Shown here: one piece after another, positions 44,422 through 51,675 of the stretch
Layout of the letters: each line of letters starts with the position of its first letter
Numbering within the stretch: position 1 is the stretch's first letter
Source: Natronococcus sp. A-GB1
GTDB lineage: Archaea; Halobacteriota; Halobacteria; Halobacteriales; Natrialbaceae
Length of the DNA: 64,000 nucleotides
NCBI RefSeq assembly: GCF_029688845.1
Contig: NZ_JARUKW010000014.1
Span: forward strand, 62,001 to 126,000
Direction of reading: 5' to 3'
Notes under the pieces: generated by a model
Databases searched by the model: none
What the model was told of the DNA's origin: nothing
The model's input: only the letters and a program-made list of their open reading frames with translations
Position numbers and translations under genes: made by a program

Positions 44422-44664
44422 ATGAGTGCGACCGAGCACGACGCCGGCTCGTCCTCCGTCTCCGAGCTCCCGCCGAGTTCGAAGCTCGTCTACAAAGTCC
44501 TCGAGTACGAGGGCGCGATGACCCAGGAGGAGATCGCACTCGAGTCGCGGCTCTGTCCCCGAACGGTCAGGTACGCGCTGGGAACGCTCATGGACCACGA
44601 CGTCGTCGACAGTCGGGTTAGCCTCGCTGACGCCAGACAGTCGAAGTACTGGATCGAGGAGTAG
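44422..44664 (+). CDS. small MarR-like winged-helix regulator
   Basis: An 80-residue protein consisting almost entirely of one winged helix: SKLVYKVLEYEGAMTQEEIA, the recognition helix ALESRLCPRTVRYALGTL, and a wing VVDSRVSLADARQSKYWIEE. It is the compact haloarchaeal type without a ligand domain. Target unknown; the palindrome at 44307-44320 is a candidate own operator. It converges on the FemAB-like gene. Confidence 0.88.
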   Translation: MSATEHDAGSSSVSELPPSSKLVYKVLEYEGAMTQEEIALESRLCPRTVRYALGTLMDHDVVDSRVSLADARQSKYWIEE

Positions 44665-44700
44665 TTCGTTTCGCGTTCGAAACAGTCGGTTTCGGACCGC

Positions 44701-45711
44701 CTACCGCAGTTTTCTGTAGCGATCGATCAGCAGATCGAGGCCGAACGAGCCCGCCGTAATCGTGTAGTTGGTCTCGAGCCGGGGGTTAAACTTCGCCTTG
44801 TAGCGGTTGATACTCGGCACACCGGCCCCAACGAGGTCGTAACGTTCGAGCCCTGCGTGGAGCCCGTCGCGCATGACGTGCCAGTCGAGTAGGTCGTTGA
44901 TCGGTAGATCGAGTTCGGTGTCGGGCTTCACGCCGCCTTGCCATCGGTACCGGGTCGTCCGAGATTCGACGACCAGGATCCCGCCGACGAACTCGCCGTC
45001 GACCCGACAGACGTAGGGGCGGATCGCTCCCTCAGGGAGTTCGCGGTGGACGGCACGGGCGAACTCGGGATTGAGCTGGAACGATCGGCCCTGGCTCTCG
45101 TAGCGGGCGGCGACCTGGTCGACGATCCGCTCGACGTCGTCGTTGTCGCCCTCCTCGACGACGTAGGCGTCGGGGTCAGCGTTTCGAACGTTGTTCCGGG
45201 CGTCACTGCTGAAGCGATCGAGCAGGTCGTCCTCGCTGCCCTCGAGGTCGACGACGTAGGTGTATCCCGGCTTGACGTCGTACTCGTTCCAGACGAACGG
45301 TCTGACGTCCTCGAACTCCGCGACGACGAACTTGGAGTACTGCGGGGAGAGTTCGCGATCGATCCACTCGAAACAGCCCTCGAGAAAGCGCTGGACGCGT
45401 CTGTCTGCCTTGCGTTGTTTGAGCTTGTCGACGTTCAACACCGAGGGGCCGAGATAACACGACCACGCCTGCGGAGCCGGCGAGAACGCGCCCGTGATCG
45501 GACCCCTGGTGTACTCGAAGACCGGAAAGATCCCGACGGCCTCCTGGCCCTTGAAGCCGGCGAGCAGGTGCGGTGTCGAGTCGGTGTCTTCGGCCTGCAG
45601 GCGGATCGCCTCCGCCCGACTGAACGGGTTCGTTCCGTCGGAGCGCTCGACGTATCGGTTCCACTCCTCGGCGTCTGCCTCCGGATCGAGGGTAGTGACC
45701 TCGACACTCAT
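44701..45711 (-). CDS. FemAB/GNAT-like acyl- or aminoacyl-transferase
   Basis: A 336-residue protein built from two GNAT-like folds, as in FemAB-type transferases: the first half includes HLLAGFKGQEAVGIFPVFEY, the second RPYVCRVDGEFVGGILVVES followed by YRWQGGVKPD, DLPINDLLDWHVMRDGLHAG and YDLVGAGVPSINRYKAKFNP. The last pattern is diagnostic for the FemAB/CelD branch, which in bacteria adds amino acids to lipid II or acts in exopolysaccharide synthesis. Its ATG overlaps the stop of the phosphodiesterase gene (ATGA), so the pair is translationally coupled. A role in surface glycoconjugate modification is inferred. Confidence 0.88.
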   Translation of the reverse strand: MSVEVTTLDPEADAEEWNRYVERSDGTNPFSRAEAIRLQAEDTDSTPHLLAGFKGQEAVGIFPVFEYTRGPITGAFSPAPQAWSCYLGPSVLNVDKLKQRKADRRVQRFLEGCFEWIDRELSPQYSKFVVAEFEDVRPFVWNEYDVKPGYTYVVDLEGSEDDLLDRFSSDARNNVRNADPDAYVVEEGDNDDVERIVDQVAARYESQGRSFQLNPEFARAVHRELPEGAIRPYVCRVDGEFVGGILVVESRTTRYRWQGGVKPDTELDLPINDLLDWHVMRDGLHAGLERYDLVGAGVPSINRYKAKFNPRLETNYTITAGSFGLDLLIDRYRKLR

Positions 45712-47333
45712 AGGTATCCGAGATCCGAGAGCCTGTCTTCAACGGCACCGTCGTCGGTGACGGCGAGTGTCGCCGGCTCGTAGGCGGGGTAGTCGGTAAC
45801 GCCACTCTCGTCGACGATCGACAGCGCGGTGCCGTCCATGTCAGTGTCGATCGGCACGTCGAACAGCGAACAGATTGTCGGCGCGATGTCGAAGATCGTC
45901 GCACCCTCGAGATCGACCGACTCGTCGAACGCCGACCCGACCGCGGCGACGACGCCAGTCCGCTTGTGGTTCCACGACTCGCGGGGTCGGGCGAATTCGG
46001 CGCTGTCGAGGTCGGCGACGATCGTGTTGTCGAACCCGCTTGGAACCGTGACCACGTCCGGTCCGTGGTCGAGGTACGGGCCGCTGAAGTACCGTTCCCG
46101 CGGTTCGACGGCCTCGAACATCGGCTCCCCGCTGGGGGTTCGCATCGTCGACAGTCGTTCGACGAGCGCCGAGCGGATCGACTCGTACTCCGAGGGGGGA
46201 ACCGTCCCGTTCGGTTCGCGTCCCTCGAGGTTGATCCGGATCCCGAGTTCGCTCTTCGAACGGACGTAGGCCCGCGACTCGGGGAAGTCGACCTGGGCGC
46301 TCGCCGCCCGGATCACGTCGTTGGGCACGCGCCTGCCGATCGGCTCCTTCAGCCCGACCAGATCGAGGGCGTCGGCGACGCGCTGGGTCGTGATCCCGAC
46401 CGTCGCCGCGACGTTCATCGCCCGCTCGAGCGGGCCGGCCTCGTGGTCGTCGGCGTCGTTCCCGGCAAGCAGATCGTTCTCCCAAGCCCGCGACCAGTCA
46501 GGCATCCCCTCGCCGCCCTTCTGCGCGGCGAGCAGGCCCTCGTTTCTGAGGAACTCGTTGACGCGGAACTCGTGGCCCGTCACCCGACCCATCCCGTGAT
46601 CACTGACGATCAGGACGTTCTCCGGGTCGTGGCGTTCGATCGTCGTCTCGATCTGGCGGTCGACCTCGCGGTAGACGGCCTCGACCGCTCGTTTTTCCCC
46701 GCCGCGCTCGTGGAAGACCGAATCGGTCTGCTGGAACTGCAGGAAGCCGAAGTCGGGTTCGAAGCGCCGACAGAGGTAGCGAAACGCCTTCCCCCGAAGC
46801 TCCGTCACCCGTTCGTAGGCCTCGATCGACTCCGCGGGCTCGGCGCCGTTCTGGGGGTAGATCCGGTACTCCCCGCAGGCTTTCTTAACCTCCTCGAGGA
46901 TCCCCTCGGGGTGACAGTCGGGCTCCTCCGGCGCGGTCATCCCCGGGATCAGCGCCCCGTCGAACTCCCGTGCGGGGTGGGTTACGGGGAGGTTGACCAC
47001 GACGCTCGAGAGCCCGTGCTCGCTCAGCAGCTCCCAGACGGGGCGTTCGCGAACGTGCGTCGAGTTGACGACGGTCCAGTCGTAGCCGTCGAAGGAGAGG
47101 AAGTCGAAGACGCCGTGCTTGCCGGGGTTCTTCCCGGTGTACAGCGACGGCCAGGCGCTGGCCGTCCACGGCGGGATCTGGGACTCGAGGGGGCCGCTGG
47201 TCCCCGTCTCGAACAGCCGCCGTAACGTCGGCGTCTCCCCCGCCTCGAACAGCGGCTCGAGGATCGGCCGACAGCCGGCGTCGAGCCCGATGACGAGTAG
47301 TCGAAGACCGTCTCCGTCGTTCGAACCATCCAT
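45708..47333 (-). CDS. alkaline phosphatase-superfamily phosphodiesterase
   Basis: A 541-residue protein of the type I phosphodiesterase/nucleotide pyrophosphatase group. Metal and nucleophile motifs: VIGLDAGCRP (first Asp), PPWTASAWPSLYTGKNPGKH (nucleophilic Ser/Thr), VLIVSDHGMG (Asp-His pair) and, near the end, a LDHGPD and SWNHKRTGVV segment (His ligands). No signal peptide or membrane helix is visible, so it may act in the cytoplasm on sugar-lipid or nucleotide-sugar phosphates. Haloarchaeal relatives often sit in glycosylation clusters. The ATG at 47333 is preferred; the upstream open frame is low-complexity. It is coupled to the FemAB-like gene. Confidence 0.9.
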   Translation of the reverse strand: MDGSNDGDGLRLLVIGLDAGCRPILEPLFEAGETPTLRRLFETGTSGPLESQIPPWTASAWPSLYTGKNPGKHGVFDFLSFDGYDWTVVNSTHVRERPVWELLSEHGLSSVVVNLPVTHPAREFDGALIPGMTAPEEPDCHPEGILEEVKKACGEYRIYPQNGAEPAESIEAYERVTELRGKAFRYLCRRFEPDFGFLQFQQTDSVFHERGGEKRAVEAVYREVDRQIETTIERHDPENVLIVSDHGMGRVTGHEFRVNEFLRNEGLLAAQKGGEGMPDWSRAWENDLLAGNDADDHEAGPLERAMNVAATVGITTQRVADALDLVGLKEPIGRRVPNDVIRAASAQVDFPESRAYVRSKSELGIRINLEGREPNGTVPPSEYESIRSALVERLSTMRTPSGEPMFEAVEPRERYFSGPYLDHGPDVVTVPSGFDNTIVADLDSAEFARPRESWNHKRTGVVAAVGSAFDESVDLEGATIFDIAPTICSLFDVPIDTDMDGTALSIVDESGVTDYPAYEPATLAVTDDGAVEDRLSDLGYL

Positions 47334-47599
47334 AGGCGTCTGCTGTGCCCGTCCGGGCTTTGTTATGCAACCACTGGGCGGACTGTAGGCGGTCGCTGTA
47401 AGCGGCCACCGAAGCACGCTCGAACGGCGTCTCGTGGCTATAGGACACGGCTGTAGCAGTGTGGTCTCAAACGCCGGCGTATCGTCGATGCGGGTATCCG
47501 GATTCGGTCGAGTAACCTGTCCCGAACGTTCGAGTCGCGGTACTACCGGTCTCGTCAGGGACCGCAGTTTCGGTCCCGATCCGGTCGACACCGCCTCGC

Positions 47600-49183
47600 T
47601 CAGTCCGCTCGCGTCGGGGATTCGCCAGCCGTCGATCGGAGCCTGTCCTCGAGCCCGTACGCTCCGTCGGCGGTTCGTTCGAGCACCGATCGGGTCCGCA
47701 GCTCCGAGACGAGACTCTGGACTGCGATCGTCGACCGACCGACCCGCGACGCCAGCGCCTCGGTCTTGAGCGGTCCCTCCCTGACGAGCGTCTCGAGGAT
47801 CTCCTCGCCCGCCTCGAGCGAGCACAGCGACCGATCACAGGCCCGCTCGAGGCGGTCGGCGACCCGTTCCTCGTCGAACAGCGCCTCGATATCGACGTCG
47901 CCCCCGTCGCGGCTCGCTTCGCTCTCCTCGCCTTCTTCGTCGCCGAACTCGGTGTAGCTGATCTCGCGGCCCGCCTCCGGGTTCTCGAGCTCCGCGACGC
48001 GCTCGCGCAGCCGATCCCGTTCGTCGGTCCGATCGGCGAGTTTCTCCCCGAGGCGTTCGATGCGCTCCTCGCGGTCCTCGAGTTCGGCCTCGAGGTCGAC
48101 GACCTCCTCGTGGAGCCGCCGTCGCTCCTCGTCGTTTCCGGGCAGCTGGGTCTGGGTCGTCTCGACCCCGGCGACGGCGTCGGCGAGCTGCTGGGCCGCC
48201 GTCGAGATGTCGCGGGCGGACTCGAGTTCGCTCTCGAGGGTCGCGATTCGCTGGTCGCGCTTCTCGAGTTCGGCCTCGAGCTCGTTGACCCGGTCGGCCT
48301 CCCGTCGTTCGCGCTCGGAGATCTCCTGGAGGTCGTCGACGAGGGTGTCGGAGACCGACTTGAGGTCGGGTCGTTCGAACTCCTCGAGGCCGGGGGTCGC
48401 GCCGGCGTCGAAGGTTCGCTTGCGTCGGAACTGGACCTTCCGAACGTCGGTTTCGGTCCAGTCGGTCTGGACGAACGCCTGGCCGTCGTCGAGCTCCGAG
48501 ACGCGCTCTTTGTACTCGGTGTCGATGATGCGGCCCACGACCTTCGTGTCGTTGTCCCAGGTCAGGCGGTGCCAGACCAGCCAGTTGGCCTGGGTAATAA
48601 AGTCCTTCTTGACGTCCGCTGGGCGCTGGCTGATTCCCAGAATACCGAGGCCGTGCTTGCGCCCGCGCTTGCCGATCTTGATCAGCAGGTTGCCCGTCTC
48701 GCCGACGCCCCCGCCCTCGGGGATGTACTCGTGGACCTCCTCGACGACGAGCAGGAACGGCTTCTTCAGCTTCTTCTCCTTGACGAACAGCTGGCGGGCG
48801 ACCTCCCGCAACAGCTCGTCGGCCGCGTCCTCCTCGAGGTAGCCCGAGACGTCTAAGATGATCGGGACGTTCTCCTCCAAGGCCAGCGTCGCCATCTGCT
48901 CGGCGTGTTCGGGACCGATCTGGACGTCACACTCCTCGTCGGCGCCGGCGTGGAGCATCTCGTACTCCTCTTTCAGCCCGTAGTACTCGCCGTCGGTGTC
49001 GACGATCAACAGGGGGAAGCCGGCCTCGAGCAGCTCCTCGGCGATCACCGAGGCGGTGTTCGACTTCCCCGAGCCCGACTTCCCGGTCGCGAACCCGCGA
49101 CCCGTCAGCAGCTCGATCACCGGCAGCGTCAGCTCCGTGCCGTCAGCGGTCTCGCCGACGAGGACCTCCCGCTGGTCGCTCAC
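47600..49183 (-). CDS. HerA-type ATPase (DUF87) with coiled coil and C-terminal winged helix
   Basis: A 527-residue FtsK/HerA-superfamily ATPase (from the GTG at 49183; another GTG at 49258 would add 25 residues). Walker A is ATGKSGSGKSN, Walker B LLVVEEVHEYIPEGG, and the sensor/arginine-finger zone GRKHGLGILGISQRPADVKK. A coiled coil follows in the middle (about 285-400, heptads such as RVNELEAELEKRDQRIATLE), then an acidic linker and a winged-helix-like C-terminus (EILETLVREGPLKTEALASR). HerA partners with NurA nuclease in DNA-end resection, but no NurA is next to it. It may be a DNA pump of another pathway. Confidence 0.88.
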   Translation of the reverse strand: MSDQREVLVGETADGTELTLPVIELLTGRGFATGKSGSGKSNTASVIAEELLEAGFPLLIVDTDGEYYGLKEEYEMLHAGADEECDVQIGPEHAEQMATLALEENVPIILDVSGYLEEDAADELLREVARQLFVKEKKLKKPFLLVVEEVHEYIPEGGGVGETGNLLIKIGKRGRKHGLGILGISQRPADVKKDFITQANWLVWHRLTWDNDTKVVGRIIDTEYKERVSELDDGQAFVQTDWTETDVRKVQFRRKRTFDAGATPGLEEFERPDLKSVSDTLVDDLQEISERERREADRVNELEAELEKRDQRIATLESELESARDISTAAQQLADAVAGVETTQTQLPGNDEERRRLHEEVVDLEAELEDREERIERLGEKLADRTDERDRLRERVAELENPEAGREISYTEFGDEEGEESEASRDGGDVDIEALFDEERVADRLERACDRSLCSLEAGEEILETLVREGPLKTEALASRVGRSTIAVQSLVSELRTRSVLERTADGAYGLEDRLRSTAGESPTRAD

Positions 49184-49365
49184 CGACCGACCACCCGCGG
49201 ACGCGACTCGTTCATTGTCACTGTTGTTCGAATGCGAGACCTTGAATACTTTCTTCACGTCGGCGAGAAACGCGACAGGAATCAGTAGTTGGGAATACGG
49301 TTTCGTTACTCCGGTCTAACGCGTTTGGTTCTCAAGATCGGAACTCGATCGCCCTCGCGGGCGGT

Positions 49366-50232
49366 TCACGATCGGGGTGGGTCCGGTGTCGCGGCGAAGA
49401 ACCGTATAACCTGGTCAGCAACAGCCTCGGGTTTGTGGCCGGGACCCGTATGTCCGGTATCGTCAATCTCACGCACCGTGGAGTCTGCCACGTGCTCGGC
49501 GACGTGGCGCACAGAGTCGGTCATCCAAGGCACCGGGACCGACTGGGTCCCATGCAAGAGCAGGACCGGCACCGTGATCTCGGCGAGTTCTGACGGGTCG
49601 GTCGGACTGGTCCACTCCGACTCGAATATCTGCTCGAACTCCCGGAGTTGAACCGGGACGTTCGGCGCCAGCACCTCGAAGAGTCCCAGTTCCTCCGCCC
49701 AAGCAAGTTCGTCGTCGTTCGCGACGAACTCGACCCAAATACGGGCTGCATCGGACAGCCGACCCTCCGCCGCGACCTCGCCAACGCGCTCGATCGTATC
49801 CGTCATGCGTTCGGAGACGTCCTCCGTTATCACTTCGAACGCGGCCGGCTCGTAGGCGGCGACGGCGGAGATCGCGTCCGTCTTCTGCGCTGCGGCGAGT
49901 GAGAACAGGCCACCGCCCGACCACCCCATCAGACCCACGGGTTCACCGATGCTCTCGGCGAACGCCGTGACGTCCTGTACGAGACGCTCGGGCGAGTGAT
50001 CGGTACTCTGGCCGCTCAACCCGCGGTTTCGCGTACTCATGGCGTAGCAGGTGAATCGATCCGTGAGGAACGGTAACAGCGGTTCCCAGACGGTCTCACC
50101 GTCACTCATAGCGCCAGGAACGAGGACCAACGGTGGTCCCTCTCCATGCACGCGTCCGGCTATCTCGGTGCCGTCATCCGAGACGGCTCGGTGAATTTTC
50201 TCGCCCGTATCGGGTTGTGTTGGTTTGTCCAT
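49366..50232 (-). CDS. alpha/beta-hydrolase
   Basis: A 288-residue cytoplasmic alpha/beta-hydrolase. The oxyanion region GPPLVLVPGAMSDG, the nucleophile elbow MGWSGGGLF (Ser of GWSGG), an acid in VPVLLLHGTQSVPVP and the final His in DDTGHTGPGHKPE are in the standard order. Substrate unknown. The start at 50232 is backed by a rare strong Shine-Dalgarno match, GGAGGGG at 50248-50242, seven to nine bases upstream. The gene lies at the edge of an AT-richer patch, which together with the SD may hint at foreign origin. Confidence 0.9.
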   Translation of the reverse strand: MDKPTQPDTGEKIHRAVSDDGTEIAGRVHGEGPPLVLVPGAMSDGETVWEPLLPFLTDRFTCYAMSTRNRGLSGQSTDHSPERLVQDVTAFAESIGEPVGLMGWSGGGLFSLAAAQKTDAISAVAAYEPAAFEVITEDVSERMTDTIERVGEVAAEGRLSDAARIWVEFVANDDELAWAEELGLFEVLAPNVPVQLREFEQIFESEWTSPTDPSELAEITVPVLLLHGTQSVPVPWMTDSVRHVAEHVADSTVREIDDTGHTGPGHKPEAVADQVIRFFAATPDPPRS

Positions 50233-50645
50233 AGAATTACACCCCTCCTCAGTTCCTATGTTATCAAGTGTCATAAGATCATCCCGTGACAAATTTGCAG
50301 GGTCTGCACAGAATGTATGGCCTGGTCTAAGAGACAACGTATTACGGGCCGTCTGGTAGTGAACGGTACGCGCTCAGACTTGCAGACTCAACCTCACGGC
50401 TGATTCAACTGAATTAGTACAAAAAACACTCCCGATGTGACGGATAACCCCTCTGTATTTAGCACGCTTCTCTTGACAGCTATCGGAGAATTCGTTTGCT
50501 GCGCCGTTACCTACTTGTCCTGTACTGGTCGATTCCTCCCTTCGGTGGTGGTGTAGAAGGATGACGAGGAGACAGTAGGCCGGATTTGGTATCGTCCAAA
50601 TCGTTGGTACGAAAACATTTATTCTCCTGCATTGATAGATCCGCT
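50233..50645. other. AT-richer gap upstream of a small membrane protein
   Basis: 413 bp without a gene. Base composition is visibly less GC-rich than the flanks (runs such as AATTAGTACAAAAAACA). A TATA-like ACATTTATTC (50617-50626) precedes the membrane-protein start by about 25 nt. No IS end or tRNA seen. Confidence 0.5.
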
Positions 50646-50954
50646 ATGGCCCCTCTCGATTCAGACAGATTCGATCTCGAAAAGCGCCACCTCGACAGTG
50701 CTTCGCTCTTTCTCCTGGGGCTTAGTCTTATGACCCTATGGTTCAATTTCATATCAACTAGTCTGGAGGACGAGATAACTGGATCCACATTGGTGGGAAT
50801 CGGCGGATTCTTTCTAATCTATGCGGGCGAACGCACTTTCAAGGGGAGGAACGTGACGTTCAAAGGGAGCTGGTGGAGTCGGGCGTTTGCTCTCTTGCTC
50901 TCTGTATTCTGTGTGCTCATCGCCGCGGGGGTTCTCTTTAGATTGATCCAATAG
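50646..50954 (+). CDS. small membrane protein of unknown function
   Basis: A 102-residue protein with three likely helices: about 18-36 (SASLFLLGLSLMTLWFNF), 45-62 (STLVGIGGFFLIYAG) and 79-100 (FALLLSVFCVLIAAGVLF). A basic loop sits between the second and third. No family recognised. The ATG at 50646 fits a leaderless transcript; an upstream start at 50586 would add 20 residues. Its codon use is less GC-biased than its neighbours, suggesting recent acquisition. Confidence 0.6.
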   Translation: MAPLDSDRFDLEKRHLDSASLFLLGLSLMTLWFNFISTSLEDEITGSTLVGIGGFFLIYAGERTFKGRNVTFKGSWWSRAFALLLSVFCVLIAAGVLFRLIQ

Positions 50955-51261
50955 CCAAGCAGATATCTGGCAAATTCTGTCCGTTCCGGTTTGACAATCG
51001 AACCCACACCGGGAGAACAGTTATGTCAGTTCCGGGGGACGATACGATCGACGATGACCTCGACCGCACCACTCGCTCGCTCCCGCTCGAGTTCGTCCCT
51101 CGAGAACGGGAGCATCGGGTCCTATCGTGGACTCGCAGGCGGTGGTCGCGAACGAGGTGGCTGACGGCTCTCGACGCCCCGTCCGCGCCGCGCGTTCGCG
51201 CCGGCCGGACGGTTCGTTTTCCACGTCGAATCTCCGGCCAGCGCGAACTGCGCGGGGATCG
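50955..51261. other. intergenic, no convincing gene
   Basis: 307 bp. An 82-codon frame from 51023 begins acidic but becomes Arg-rich, so I do not call it. The GC content returns to the chromosomal level from about 51040 on. Confidence 0.45.
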
Positions 51262-51334
51262 CCCCCCGTAGTGTAGCCGGCCAACACGCGGACCAGTTCG
51301 GTTCGAACCTCGAGTTCGACCCTCGACGGGGGCC
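51262..51334 (+). other. cryptic tRNA-like cloverleaf (possible tRNA pseudogene)
   Basis: 73 nt that fold as a cloverleaf. Acceptor CCCCCCG/CGGGGGC has 6 of 7 pairs. U8 and A9 are present. The D stem GTGT/ACAC encloses AGCCGGCCA (A14, G15, G18G19, A21). G26 and A44 are present. The anticodon stem CGGAC/GTTCG encloses CAGTTCG. The variable loop is 4 nt, and T-arm TCGAG-TTCGACC-CTCGA is perfect. The formal anticodon would be GTT (Asn), but position 33 is A, not the invariant U, and the first acceptor pair is C-C. The D-arm resembles the tRNA-Glu at 28600. A pseudogene or non-canonical RNA is more likely than a working tRNA. Confidence 0.4.
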
Positions 51335-51336
51335 TC

Positions 51337-51666
51337 ATGAATCGACCAGCACCGTCGCTCGAGACGAGGCTGACCGTCCGCGTCCCGCTGGGAGCCTCGG
51401 GTAGCCTCGTCGACGGCGCCACGGCGACCCTCGAGCGAGTCGACGCCATCGACCGCGTCGACACTATCGACGTCGCCGGCGTGTCGCCCGGGCTCAACGA
51501 CACCGCCGCTGACTGTCGGGTCCGGCTCGAGCTCGTGGATCCGATCGACGACGACGTCGCGAAAACAGCCCTCGAGGACGGCGTCGGTATCCTCGAGGTC
51601 GAATCCGTTGCTCCGGTCAAGAACGGAACCGCCGAGCGAGCTGTCCTCGAGGCGGAACAGGGGTGA
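51337..51666 (+). CDS. conserved-looking haloarchaeal protein of unknown function
   Basis: A 109-residue acidic protein beginning two bases after the tRNA-like element. Strand-helix pattern: ETRLTVRVPLGASGSLVDGA, AIDRVDTIDVAGVSPGLN, CRVRLELVDPIDDDVAKTAL and a final VGILEVESVAPV. This is consistent with a small beta-alpha-beta fold. Composition and GC3 fit a real gene, but I do not recognise the family. It converges on the Rad25-like helicase, whose stop is 9 bp away. Confidence 0.6.
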   Translation: MNRPAPSLETRLTVRVPLGASGSLVDGATATLERVDAIDRVDTIDVAGVSPGLNDTAADCRVRLELVDPIDDDVAKTALEDGVGILEVESVAPVKNGTAERAVLEAEQG

Positions 51667-51675
51667 GTCCTCGAC

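Noticed and set aside
51023-51271. 82-codon ORF overlapping the tRNA-like element
   Set aside because: Acidic for 15 residues, then Arg-rich; overlaps the structured element and lacks a promoter signal.
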